Assembly: GCA_047967505.1 (NCBI GenBank)
Contig: CM106540.1
DNA from: Dipteris shenzhenensis
Taxonomy: Eukaryota > Polypodiophyta > Polypodiopsida > Gleicheniales
Reading direction: 5' to 3' (one strand)
DNA: 64,000 bases
Part shown: positions 22,470 to 33,790 of the stretch, one piece after another
How positions within the stretch are numbered: the first letter of the stretch is position 1
How the letters are laid out: the number at the start of each line of letters is the position of its first letter
Position numbers and translations under genes: made by a program
Notes under the pieces: generated by a model
Database searches by the model: none
Told to the model about the DNA's origin: nothing
The model's input: only the letters and a program-made list of their open reading frames with translations

Positions 22470-22750
22470 GAAAGTTGTTATTGCCCTAGCAAGGCTACAT
22501 CACACTTCAATGTGTCATTATGGGGTCACATAACGGACATTACTAGCAAGGCTACTTCACACTTCAATGTGTCATTATGGGGTCACATAATGGACATGAC
22601 CTCTTTGCCCCAAGGAAAGTTGAGCTTAATGGACATGACTAGCAAGGCTACATCACACTTCAATGTATCATTATGGGGTCACATAATGGACATGACCTCT
22701 TTGCCCCAAGGAAAGTTGAGCTTTCATGTCTAGCAAGGTTACATCATACT
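22470..22750. repeat. Tandem repeat, ~68 and ~110-bp units
   Basis: Four copies of ctagcaaggctacatcacacttcaatgtgtcattatgg-type sequence, two followed by gacctctttgccccaaggaaagttgagctt. The open frame 22458-22733 repeats SKATSHFNVSLWGHIMDM accordingly. It resembles no known protein and is most likely a minisatellite. Confidence 0.8.
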
Positions 22751-23609
22751 TCAATGAAGTCATCACGGTAATAGCTAGGAGTGAATTGCTATAGCATGTG
22801 GAACCTAAGTTATGAGGCACATAAAACTGTTGATTTTATGAAAGTCAAAAAATTAATTTTCATGACTTTATAATAAAAAATAAGAAATCCTTAATTTATA
22901 TTTTGTCCCAATATCTAACTATAAACTTACAACGAACATTAAGAGATATTTGGAGTCTCAAAAGGGCCTCTTAATGGGATTTAAATTAGGCTAATTATGT
23001 AAATAAATATTCTCCCTTAGTGATGAGTCCAAACAAGGTCTAAACCCCTAGCCACATGGGCCAAGCCCACAATTCAACTCACTAGCTACCAAAATCAAAG
23101 GGCAAAAGTTTTGGGGGGACCAAGCCTTGCCACACATTCTCTATGCCACATAGGGGTCCTAAAATATCTGAAATTTTGAAAATTTGTGCTCCTTGGGCCT
23201 ACATTGCACCATTGCCACTATTGCTCTTGTACTACACATCTACCCATCCTGCATTGCATCTTTACTCGTCCTCTTGCTATGTGTTTTCTATTCTTTCTTT
23301 GCCCATATACTACATTTAAACCATGATACAAACTTTTTGTGGTGGTGACCATTACCCCCACAATACAAGCACCCCTCCTACCCACCCCTTTGTAACACTT
23401 CCTCCTATTATGGTGGCTTCATTAGTTACAAACCTGGCAAAGGGCTTGAATGAATACATTGCAAGATGATGGAAATGAAAACCAAGGCTGCCCAAGCTAT
23501 CAAATGTCATGTGCTATGGTTGCCAATGCAAGGGACACTATTCCATTGAAATTTCTTGATCATGCTCTTAAATTAATTTATTGAGGGATTTGCACCTCAT
23601 TTTTTCAAA
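22751..23609. other. No recognisable gene
   Basis: AT-rich sequence with no supported coding frame or known element. Confidence 0.45.
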
Positions 23610-23942
23610 TGTTGATATACTTGACTTGGCAAGTGGACAAGAGAAATAGAGATATTAGTTGGTTAACCCAAGAAGAGAGAAATCTTTGCACGATCTCCCT
23701 TGGTTACGAACTCTCCAATTAGAGAGGCTCTCATAGAGGAAGAGAAGACCCCTTGATCCTAAAGAAGGAACCCATTGCTAGATAACTCCCTAAGAGTCTC
23801 GAGTAGCTTGTTGCCCTGAACCATATGCATTGGCTCTGTCTTTTGCACTACCTCAGAGGCCCAGTGCACCCCTACTCTTTATACATATAAATATGACTAC
23901 TTAATGGTGGAAGAATTTGCCTATTGTCCCCTTAACATGACA
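23610..23942 (-). repeat. Probable LTR of a gypsy-type element
   Basis: On the minus strand the segment starts TGTCATGTTAAG directly after a purine-rich GATGGGGAGAG (23953-23943), the usual PPT-LTR junction, has TATGTATAAAG about 50 bases inside as a promoter, and could end ATATCAACA at 23610. No partner LTR or pol was found, so the left edge is a guess based on the TG...CA rule. Confidence 0.5.
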
Positions 23943-23953
23943 CTCTCCCCATC

Positions 23954-25700
23954 ATTGTAAACGATGTCATCGCTTCCCTTAACTTTTATGTGGTTAAAAG
24001 TTGAATCTCACTTGCCCCTAAAAGTCAGCTACTTTGTCAATGTAGCTGAACTTGTCAAAGGTTGTCCACCATGGATGGTAATAGAGAATCCACTTCCCTA
24101 AATTTGTATGTGCCTGATAAAATGAGGATACTAGAAGAAGCTACCCTATAATCCTAGTCTAATCATAGAGCTGATCCAAAGAAGTAACATTATGAAACAC
24201 TATTGCCTAGAAAGAAGCAGGTAACCTTATGAAACAATATTGCTTAGAAAGCATGTAATATTGCGCACTTGACGAGAACTAAAATGAATATTTAGTTTAA
24301 AAGGTAGAAATTTGAGACTTTTCAAATCATAATTAAAGAAACTATAGCATGGTATCATTATGGAGAAAAAGTTTGTTAAAAAGAGGCTAAATTTAAGAGT
24401 ATTTTTCTAGTTTGCTAATATCATCAAATGAATTGAAATGTTGGGCAACTTTTTGGTACATTGATATCCCAAAAAATATGAAAATTTGGTATAGCTACAC
24501 AACCAAAAATTGTACATGCAATCTCTCACTCTATGAGTGCATCCTCTTCTGTATCACCACCAATAGTCTCATCATGATGAAGGTCATTGTCATAATCCGA
24601 TGACTACATTGCGGGAATTTTGGACTCAAAAAGGGCCCCATAAGGAGTGGATTGGGAAAATGGATTAAGAACTAAGAAGGCCTGTGGAGGGTCCCATCAC
24701 CTCATATGAGTCCAAAAAGGTACATGTCCCTAGGCTTTGATGGTCCCAAAAAGTGTACCTTCCTCTCCCACTTGGACGCCCCCCCCCCCCTTGCAAGAAG
24801 TTCACTCTCTTTATAACCCAATGTGGTCCCCATTTCCAAAAAGTATCTTGTAGGTACCACTCCCCCCAAATTTTGAATGCTTTCACAAGTGCCAAAAATG
24901 ACCTAAAACCTTCCAAACCTTCCCCCAAACCATGCCCTATGCACTCAAATCACTTTCCAACCACTAAATGCTTCTTCTTCTCACCTTAATCACTTTCCAA
25001 CACTTGAATCCTTCTTCTTCTCCCCATATTCACGTTCCAACCTTTGAATCCTTCTTCTTCTCACCATAATTTGCAAAGCTATTTTCCAAAACCTCTCATG
25101 GCTCCATTGCAAGATTCCCCTAAGATGTGGTGCTTGGTAGCTGATAGTGCATCAACAAAGCATAGCATGTTTATAGGAATTTCCATTCATTTTATCAACC
25201 ACTTTGTCTTTCACCTGTGCCCAAATGGTCCAATATGTACCATGAGATAGTCCAGTCACACCATTGATATCCTTGATTACATATGGATGTCCCATTGACC
25301 ATGGGTTTCAATCTATGTTTGCGGTGTCTTGTCCTCAAGTCCTAATCACCTTGATAAAGAAAGCAACAAAACTCTTGAAGAAGATACTTATGTCTCTTAG
25401 GCATTGTCTTACTCCAAATGCCAAGGCATCTGGCTTTACAATCATCTTAAGCAAATTTTCTTATGCAAAGTTTCCTGCAACACACTTGTGTAAGAGTCCT
25501 TTCTATATTCTCCTCAGATAACATTACACATTGTCCCTTCTATTTTAGAATCAGTGCCATGACTCGTCACCTCTTGACACTCACATATACTTTCTTTTTA
25601 TGAATAGTGTCTTACATTTCTTAGTTGTGAGTCCATACCCATTGAACCCATTTCTATTGAATCTTCATCTCTAAACTCAAATGCAGAGTGGCATTGGGAA
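23954..25700. other. No recognisable gene; small 40-bp tandem repeat
   Basis: At about 24950-25070 three units of cactttccaac...ttgaatccttcttcttctcacc follow each other. A C-run lies at 24779-24791. Frames in 24665-25521 have no motifs I recognise. Confidence 0.5.
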
Positions 25701-25716
25701 TTATTTGATGGCACTC

Positions 25717-26768
25717 TCATGGCACTTTATAAAATCTTGGCATTGGCAATCTAGTAGACAAGCTCATTAAAGTCAATTTGTTGCCAATGCCAAGTCTTGA
25801 ATTGTGTGGTTGAACTATTTCTCCTTCATAGTTAGATGCTCTATCATCTCGTCCCTCCACTCCGATGAGAACATCATGACCATGAGCACTACTATCATCA
25901 ATTCCTATTATTGCATCACTTATCCCATCGATCACTTCATTTGTTTTCTTTGTGGTCCCATCTTGTCATTCTCAACACTGTAAGACAAGTCTTCTATACC
26001 AGTGAGCATGTTTGAGTCACTTCCAACACAAGACAAGTCTTATATACTAGTGAGCTTGTTCGAGTCACTTGCAACACAAGACAAATCTTCTATACCAATG
26101 AGCATGTTCGAGTGACTTGCAACACAAGACATGTCTTCTATACCAATGAGCATATTTGATTCACTTGCAGCCTCTCTTGCATTAACATCACTTATTATAA
26201 TGTCCTCAATACCTAAAAGCGTGCCGCTATGGTAGTCTTTAGAGTTGCCATGATTTCTTAATTTCGAGCCCATTTGTGCAGTTCTTTTTTTCACATAATA
26301 CTTTCCTATCTCTTGAAGGGAACTTTCTTTATAGGTAAATCTGATTTCTAACCCCCATTTAACAATATTATGAACCTGAAGATGAGATGTAGTATTAAGG
26401 ACCTCTAGATGTGACATACTATCCATTGCATTTGGAATGACCCCTTCACTAGTCAGCTTAATTACCTCCACCATACAAAGAAGATTTTGAGCATAGCCCT
26501 TAAATATGCCAAGTGCTAACAATTCTCCTAAGCAAAACAACATCTCAACTTTTTCCCTCTCTATAAAAGTTCTCTTGATATCTTGAAAGTATATCTTTGG
26601 AACAATTTCATCTCAATCCCAAAAAGAGTTCTATGTGATTGCGTATCAAAAATGTCATATTGTAAGATATCACCCAATGTTTCAAAGTCTCCATGTGGAT
26701 ATTCTAAGTGCACTATAGGACTTAGCACATTGGTGATTATCACTACACATCTTCTCTCAGCACAACGT
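25717..26768 (-). pseudogene. Broken gene with 16-residue repeats, function unknown
   Basis: A long minus-strand coding trace starts near 26768 with VVIITNVLSPIVHLEYPHGD, changes frame near 26555, continues through MLFCLGELLALGIFKGYAQN, and enters four units of about 16 residues of the form SCVASHSNMLIGIEDL (26185-25985). A stop (TAA for an expected GAA) lies at 26040 inside the third unit, and another frame change near 25940 leads to a tail with IIGIDDSSAHGHDVLIGVE. The sequence stays protein-like across the lesions, so it was a real gene. I do not recognise the family. With three or more lesions it is not functional as read. Confidence 0.6.
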
Positions 26769-26984
26769 TAAAAATGACACACGTTCATAGAATCAAGACT
26801 ATGTATTTTTCCAAAGGCTAAGACTTCATTCTTCTCATATAAAACCACCTCTAAGCCCTCTATTAGGGTAAATATGTGTAACAATTTCAAGAAAAATATA
26901 TTAGCAACTCTAAAAAAAGCTTAACAAATCTCACACTTGAAATCAACAAGCAAAATTGATTGACATGCACCCCAACCTAATCCC

Positions 26985-27150
26985 TAAACCCTAAACCCTA
27001 ACTCTAAACCCTAAATCAAAAATTGTAACCCATAGACCTTACTTTCTAGATTCTAAACTCTTGACTTTAAATATAAAGCTATAAACCAACCCTAGAGCCT
27101 AGATCTTAAACCATAAACCCCTAAAACCTACAGTCTAGAGTATAAACCCT
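26985..27150. repeat. Interstitial telomere-like repeat (CCCTAAA)
   Basis: Three perfect or near-perfect CCCTAAA units at 26988-27020 grade into many degenerate forms (ctaaaccct, cctagagcctag). A matching decayed TTTAGGG tract sits at 31100-31210 in the opposite arm. Confidence 0.8.
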
Positions 27151-27540
27151 CGCCAAATCCTAGAATGCAAGCAATAATTATTAAAATTTGGTGATTTGTG
27201 CAATTGGGGTACCCCTAACCTGTTACAATTTTGGTGATTTGTGCAACAGGCTGGGGTTGCACCCACAAACCTGTTGCTTGTGCAACAAGTTGGCGGTACG
27301 CACAACCTATTGCATGTGCAACAAGTTGGGGGGTACAACCCTTACCTGTTGCACAAATCATCAAAATTTGGTGATTTGTGCAACCGGTTGGGTGTGCACC
27401 CCCCAACTTGTTGCATGTGTCATTGGATGGGGGTGCACCTACCAACCTATTGTATGTGCAATAGATTGTGTGTACGCCGAACCTATTGCACATGCAATAG
27501 GTTGGTAGGTGCACCCCCAACCTATTGCATGAATTGCCAA
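27080..27540. repeat. Left inverted arm with palindromic subrepeats
   Basis: About eight copies of a TGTTGCA-N-TGCAACA palindrome (also in the form cctattgcatgtgcaatagg), separated by GGGGTGCACCC-like words. The open frames here on both strands, rich in Cys, Asn, Thr and Val, are products of the repeat. Confidence 0.75.
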
Positions 27541-28229
27541 AATTTGGCAATTTATGCAGCAGGTTTAGTTGCATTTGTGTTTTGTTGTGTGGTTGAGATT
27601 TTGGCATTCTGTCCTATTCTAGGCAGTATATGTCCTAAAGAAAAGCTCACTATTATGTTATTATTTTTTGAATCATGTGTATCTTGTATTGTTAGGCTTG
27701 TGTTGCAGTCTACGTGCATGTATCTTTCAATAATAATTTTTATATAGGACCACATGTGAAGACAATAGAGAGGCTTTCAAATTATACATTGGTAACTCTA
27801 GAGAGAAGATTATTGACTGCTACTAGGTCTCAGGTATGAAAAATCTTATGTTTCTTTAATTTTACAATGTTTTAATTATTTAGAGTATATGTAAGTGCTA
27901 TTCTATTGGTTTTGTAAAATGTTAGTTTAGTATTTCATTGTTGCATGTTCATACTGTAAACTCTATGAAATATGAGTTAATTTCTTTAATGTGTTCATGG
28001 AAAATTATGTGATAAAGGTTGATGTAAAAGATGTAGAATCCTTAGTCATTATTAGAAGTTAGAAGTTATTGACTCTTGTGAGGGATTCAAATGTGATAAT
28101 TAGGCCTTATACTAGAACAAAGGAGTCAAAGGAAGATGGTACAAATCCTCGTTTACCACAAGCCAGTCAACCATGCTCGTCACAAGGCTCTAGACTACAA
28201 GCAACGATTACGAAGTCTAATCCTAGTCA
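27541..28229. other. Upstream part of the hAT segment
   Basis: AT-rich. A frame from about 28069 (contains RPYTRTKESKEDG) leads into the BED-like finger and may be the start of the transposase coding sequence. No promoter was assigned. Confidence 0.4.
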
Positions 28230-28853
28230 AAAAACGCAAAGTGAAAAGTTGCCTGGTGCTCAGTGGCAATTTGTCAATAACTTAAATGGCAAGTATTATG
28301 ACTAGGTGTGCAAATACTATAAAGTGCAAAAGAGTGGGGGAGCCCCACATATTAGAGATCACTTCTTTGGCAGTAGTCAATAGGAAAATGCACCTATCCT
28401 GATAGGCAGAGACTAGCTACAAGGCTTAGGGAAGAAATAGATAAGGAAGAAAAGAAGAAAGGGCATTGTTGAGGAACAAGGCTTGGCACTACTTTTGCAT
28501 GCACAAACACATCACGTGATAATGTGGCCAGTGGGATGCACATTGATGTAAACAGAATAGATCTAGAAATAGAGACCAAATCAAATGTTTCACAGGCCAA
28601 TATACATGTCAATGAAAGGATGCATGAAAATAAAAATCCGAGCTCATCTGAAACTCCTTCTTCAATGATGAGGCAAACATCCTTGCATGAAAACTTTTGA
28701 GGGCCTTTGTTGGAAGATGCATAGTATGCACTTGCAAAGGCAATATTATTCACAGGATCATCATTGTCGATGGTAGACAAGCAACCATGGAAACATGCAT
28801 GGAAGAAGATTGGTGAATTCGGTCCTGGTTTCACTCCTCCATCTTATCCTTGA
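28230..28853 (+). pseudogene. hAT transposase N-terminal half (BED finger to DUF659)
   Basis: hAT transposases start with a BED zinc finger and continue into the DUF659/RNase-H region. The finger is seen as WQFVNNLNGKYYD and CKYYKVQKSGGAPHIRDHF (28262-28370). A linker follows in a shifted frame (NIHVNERMHENKNPSSSET), then YALAKAILFTGSSLSMVD and KKIGEFGPGFTPPSYP (to 28850), the hallmark start of DUF659. Stops lie at 28303, 28698 and 28722. The C-terminal half with the DDE residues and dimerisation domain is absent: sequence changes at about 28853 to an antisense kinase fragment. Confidence 0.75.
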
Positions 28854-29733
28854 GATGTGCATGCCTATATGTACCTTTGCGAAAAGGTAATTGCATCATC
28901 ATATTCCCTAGGGTACCGCCATTGAGATATGGAAAGATAGTTACCCATGGAGTCTCACATGTCTTACCTATGCAACGAATGAGATAAGGGTGCAGTCTTT
29001 GCATCCCTTGTTCAATGTCAAAAGCCACAAATTGTTTCCCTATGGACCTTGCTGAGTATTTCTTTGCACAATATGTTAGATGACTAGGAAAGTAAGAAAC
29101 ACTAGCAAATTGGACCTTGTGAGAAGCTCCGTATGCACCCTTCCCAATCTCTTCTTGCCATACTATAGCATCGTATGGCACTACAATGATCACCATACAC
29201 TCATTGTTTCTTGTCGTCCGTTGTAAGTGTCTAAACCCCCCTGTATGACCTAATGATGCTCCTACAACACCTGTCTCTCTCTCGCCACCTCTACCAGATT
29301 CATCTAATGCTTTGCACTGACGTTTGCTCAGCAACAATTGCGACTCAATGTCCTTTGCTCTCTTGCTCCTACGCTTCTCCTCTTCCCATCGAGCATCCCA
29401 TAAAGATATTCTTTCCATATCTTCAGCTGGTCGTTGGAGTCCTAGGTCAGTGACGTGCACTTAGTGACATTTCCAATGACACTGAGACACATGTGTTTGA
29501 CCACTTCCAAGTGCACATAATCTTGCCTCCGTCAAATTTCCTTTTCCCTCTCCTTGAAGTCGCATCTTTGCCGCACTCAGTATTGCATGAGTGAAGTCAT
29601 CGAGTGATGTGGCATTCTGAATGGTGCTCTCGATAACAGTCGACAACATGCAACTAATGTCATTGACTAGCTCCAACCTAAGAGCTCTCATCACATCCCT
29701 TCTCTCATCTCTCCCGTAACTGACATCACCCAT
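28831..29733 (-). pseudogene. Protein kinase N-lobe fragment captured in element
   Basis: The minus-strand frame runs from ATG 29733 to TGA/TAA near 28831 with one in-frame stop (TAA, 29463-29461). The first ~130 codons are a helical N-terminal region (MGDVSYGRDERRDVMRALRL). After a basic stretch (EEEKRRSKRAKDIES) comes a kinase N-lobe: glycine loop EEIGKGAYGASHKV, the lysine strand CAKKY, LHPYLIRCIGK and the hinge PYLNGGTLGNMM. The catalytic HRD and DFG segments are missing because the hAT sequence starts there. Context suggests a host kinase fragment captured by the transposon. The kinase subfamily is not clear. Confidence 0.7.
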
Positions 29734-30129
29734 TCTACTTACAAGACCAATTGACAATGAGACAAAGAGCATGCTTCTTGATAACAAGATTGTTGTAGGC
29801 AAGAAAACAAGGATGTCAAAACATAAGCATAGTAAACATGTACACATACACTATATAAAAATTAAAACATGTACATAGTACAAAGCATGCAGAGAGAGAA
29901 AGTTAGTTGGTCACATCATTCCTTAAAGAAGAAAATGTAAGTGAGTTCATTTCACATGCACGTTAGCATCAAGCACAAATTGCTCATGTAGATGTAGATG
30001 TAGATTGTAGATGGAATGTGCATTGTCTGACGTCACTATAGTGCACATATGAGAATGAGAATACAAGGAGAGATGACACAAATGTTGAACGAACAACAAA
30101 GTTCTGAGCTCTCGCGTAGAGACGAACCT

Positions 30130-30470
30130 AGTGTAATGACACAGATGGCCGAATAAATGACCAAGTGTCAAAATCCTACATAACTTAAACAAACCCTACA
30201 TAACTCCCCACTGCCCAAAAATGACACACACGATTGACTAAACGACCAAGTGCCAAGTCCACTTCTACCCAATAGTGCACACTTCTAAGAATGACACACA
30301 CAATCGAATAAAAAACTAAGGGCCGAACTATACCTAGATATTGGTTGGAAAGGAAGGTGTTACATCTCAACGACACACACGGTTGAAAAGACAACCAAGT
30401 GCTTAGGAGAGTAACATACCTATGCGAATGACCCATCTTGCCGAATGAACGATAAAGGGCTGACAGCTAG
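30130..30470. repeat. Degenerate ~80-bp repeats
   Basis: Four to five diverged copies of aatgacacacacgattgactaaacgaccaagtgcc-type sequence, inside the palindromic element near its right arm. Minus frames at 30436-29947 are artefacts or unrecognised. Confidence 0.6.
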
Positions 30471-30954
30471 GCACCATATATATGGCCTACTATTTTACTA
30501 GTTATAGTATTTTTGAATGACTTGATATGTTGAAAGTGCGACATCAAGCCGAACATTTTTACATTAACTACCTAAACTAGTGAGACAACTCATTATGTCG
30601 AATTAAGGACAGATCCGAATCAAAACTACGAAACTAAAATTCAAAATTACAGAATGATAAAGGTTTAAATTTTACCTGAAGGCTGAAGGCTGTAGGACAA
30701 GTAGGTTGTAGGGAGATGAATGTGAGGGAGCTTGCGCCACGAGCCCACCATATATAATAAATATCCCACTGGGATTTTTGATTATCTCAGCAGGCCCCGA
30801 CAAGCTTTTGAGTTTTTTCGCTGGGGTTTTTATGGGTTATCAGGTCACTGCACACCAGCTTATTACCAAAATCTTAATAACGTGATGGTGTGAATTTGTT
30901 ATTAACACAGGTTATTAACATAAAAAAGGCCCCTGATTACGTAACTACTTGAAC

Positions 30955-31215
30955 CCTGGTTAGGGTTGTACCCCCCAACCTGTTGCACATGCAATAGCTT
31001 ATCTGTACCCCCAACCTATTGCACATGCAACAGGTTGGGGTTGCGCCCCAAACCTGTTGCACAAATCACCAAATTTTGTAAATTATTGCTTGCATTTTAG
31101 GGCTCAGCTAGGGTTTATAATCTAGAGTCTAGGGTTTAGAGATTATGGTTTAGGGTCTAAGATCTAGGTTCAAAGGTTTAGGATCTAGGTTGTAGGATTT
31201 AGGATGTAGGGTAAC
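30955..31215. repeat. Right inverted arm
   Basis: Reverse complement of the left arm in order and content: palindromic TGTTGCA words (30975-31065), caccaaattttgtaaattattgcttgca, then decayed TTTAGGG-like sequence to about 31210. It is shorter than the left arm (about 3 versus 8 palindrome copies). Confidence 0.72.
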
Positions 31216-32050
31216 AATATATTTTGTTTCCATTATAATCCAGTACATTGTTTTTCATTTGTTTTGATGTCTTTACTCTCATTATTATTATATCCCTTTC
31301 TTATTAATTTTACTTTGTATTCAAGGGCATATTTCAACAGTAAGTAGGTTTATATATACATCACCTTACCAAGAGAATTTTTCATCTATTAAGGGTGTAT
31401 TTCTACACCAAGAAGGTGTATATGTACACCATCTTTCTAAGAGAATTGGTCATTTGTTCTTAAGAAATGATAGAAAGTACAATGTTTATGAAAAGTTTTC
31501 TGACTCTAGCATAATTGAAATATAGAAATACATGGTTAATCTTTAAAATCTCATTAGAATTGTAGTAATAGCAAGTAGGTGGTATTTTCACTAAACTTTG
31601 GTTTTTTAAGTTAGCTTTAAAAAACTGCATTAATAGTATATTTGTGATTTTTGGACCTTTTTTTAGTCCAGTTTTGATATTGGACTTTACACAAGTCCAA
31701 AATTTTTTTAAAATTTGTTGAAGGTTGTTTGCCCAAACTCCCTTCTTATCTCAAATCAGTTCTTCCACCTAAATTCCTCTTCAGCCACAATTTTCCCTAG
31801 CTTTGAAGGCCTTTTTGGCAAATCTGGGCTTCTGTAAGACCACTGTTATTGAGATGATCATTTTTTTAAGAATAATTGATACCCAGATTGAATCTAAGTA
31901 CATGAAATATCCCTTGCCTACAAAAAGGATGTGACTTTTCAAGGCTTCAAAATACCTCCATAGGGATCTCCACAATGGGCTACCCTTAGATGAGCAAGGC
32001 TCATGAGTGCCCAGAGTTACTACGAATGGGTAATTCTTCCACCTAGGTTC
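31216..32050. other. No recognisable gene
   Basis: AT-rich. Two ~75-bp related stretches at about 31325 and 31400 share tatatacac(c)atc...aagagaatt. Nothing else stands out. Confidence 0.45.
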
Positions 32051-32499
32051 TCTTAAGGGTCACAAGTGGAAAATTCCTCAAGAGTAGGATGGACTACCCT
32101 TAAGACAACTTTCCTTAAGCTCTTTGATAATAAGAGGGGCCTCAAGGGAGAGCTTTTCAAAGTTCTGCACAGGTCTTGATTTGACTTGTTGACACACAAC
32201 TCAAGCATTCTTAACCTCCTCAAAAGTTTGTACAGAGGTGGAGAGTAAACTCTAATAGTGCTTAATAATATGTTGAGATTTTCCTCTAAGGAACTGGCCT
32301 TGGTAAGATCCCCTTTAGTCAATAAAGTTATCTCCTCATTGTGTTTTTTTTTATGAGTTCATTTGGAGAACTCTTTTGTAGGCTTCTCAATTTTTCCAAC
32401 CCACTAATCTCTAAAATACATTTAGTGTCATTCATCTTGATCTATTCCTATAATCTAAGGTCTGTTTTGGCTCTTCTAATTTCATTATGAGCTTCCAAG

Positions 32500-33790
32500 T
32501 CCCCTTGTCTAGCATGTCGTTCCAAGTCTTCCAATCCCTTTTTTATTTTGTATGTCCTAAGATTGTCTCCCCTTGATAGTCCACTTGACTTTAGGAGCTT
32601 TAGGGATAGGGGGGTCGAAGGATTTCATTAACAACTTTAGAGTTGCTCTTCCTTTGATGGTAATTTTTTACCTGATGATCAGTCAAGCCACAAAGGAAGC
32701 ATGAGATGGGAAGGTTCTTGAAAACTAGAGGCTGCTCTTTGTAGACCTCACATTCCTAGTCATGATAACCAGCATTTCATCCAAATCCTCAAAGAGGTCA
32801 AACTTTACACAAGCTTGAGGATGGCCTCTAGGATTAATAAATTTCTCTCTTTCCACAATTGCAAGTTCACCTAAACCTTGACATGGGGGGGGTGGTTGTG
32901 TGGGGGCGATTTTCTTTGGATTTTGCTTCTTCATTCAAATCAGTGATCATAGCATCTAACTAATTTAATCTCTTGAGACGTGTCCACCCTAGTCTTACTA
33001 TCTATCGTGTTAGCATCATTTTGCTGAATCCATGCTTCATAATCCTCATCCACTAAAGCATCAAAGGAATGATGGCTATGGGTAGTGACCTCCTTAGAGA
33101 AAGAATGACTTGAGCCTCCTTTTCCATTCAAACTCAATCCTTGATACCCTCCTTTCTGAGATTACCTCCCCTTGATAGTCCACTTGGCTTTAGGACCTTC
33201 AGGGACAAGGGGAGGGGAGGGTTTCCTTAACAAATTTAGGCTTGTTTTTCCTTTGAGGATAGCTTTTTATAGGATGATCATCCAAGCCACAAATAAAACA
33301 TAGTTGGGAAGGTTCTTGTAAACTAGAAGTTGCTCTTTGTAGACCTCACCATTCCTAGTCATGATGACTAGTGTTTCAAGCAAATCCTCAGAGAGGTCAA
33401 CCTTTACACAAGCTTGAGATTGCCCCTAGGATTAATAAATTTCTCTCTTTCCATACCTACAAGCTCACCTAGTCCTCAACATAGATTTGTATCCTAGTTG
33501 CACATAGATAGAGGCAAGTTTAGAAGGTCCACCCATGCAGGAAAGATGGTTGATCTAGGGTTGTTAAGGGTGAAAAAAGGGGACCAGGTTTCTAGATAAA
33601 GGGTTGATTCAGTGGGTTCCATAACCTCTTATTTAGAACCTTGGTAGCCATGTTTTCCTTCTCAAAAGTTAAACCTAGTAGTCCTTTCTTAGGAATCTCA
33701 CATTAGTGACGACAAGCCCTCTCTTGACCCAATTATTACTAACCTAGTTCTTTAAAAATAGGGCTGATGGGCATGAACTAGATAAGTAAC
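32500..33790 (-). pseudogene. LINE ORF1-like relics (DUF4283 and CCHC), two copies
   Basis: On the minus strand 33790-32940 reads, with many stops, in the order seen in plant LINE-type ORF1 proteins: RGLVVTNVRFLRK, a WVDLLNLPLS-like strand, GLGELVGMER, QACVKVDLSEDL..LVIMTRN and a zinc knuckle LFCFICGLDDH-type sequence, then a Ser/His-rich acidic tail (33137-32940). A second, shorter copy (32938-32500) repeats the GLGELAIVEREKFINPRGHP to knuckle part. The two are ~85% alike by eye, so one arose by tandem duplication or nested insertion. Confidence 0.65.

Larger units (their letters stand above)
26985..31215. mobile_element. Element with palindromic inverted arms (hAT and kinase parts inside)
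   Basis: Inverted arms at about 27080-27540 and 30955-31215 match when one is reverse-complemented: both read outward-to-inward as CCCTAAA-like words, tctagag-tataaaccct, aatgcaagcaataatt, aaatttggtgatttgtgcaac, then repeats of caacctgttgcatgtgcaa. Between them lie a hAT transposase N-terminal half (+) and a protein-kinase fragment (-). The layout is that of a cut-and-paste DNA element with long structured ends that carries host coding sequence. Target duplications could not be fixed. Confidence 0.65.

Noticed and set aside
26985-27150. True chromosome end (telomere)
   Set aside because: Only about three good CCCTAAA units, then degenerate sequence and more than 20 kb of ordinary DNA on both sides.
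27135-27747. Cys-rich proteins on both strands
   Set aside because: Both strands give similar-looking frames because the DNA consists of palindromic repeats.
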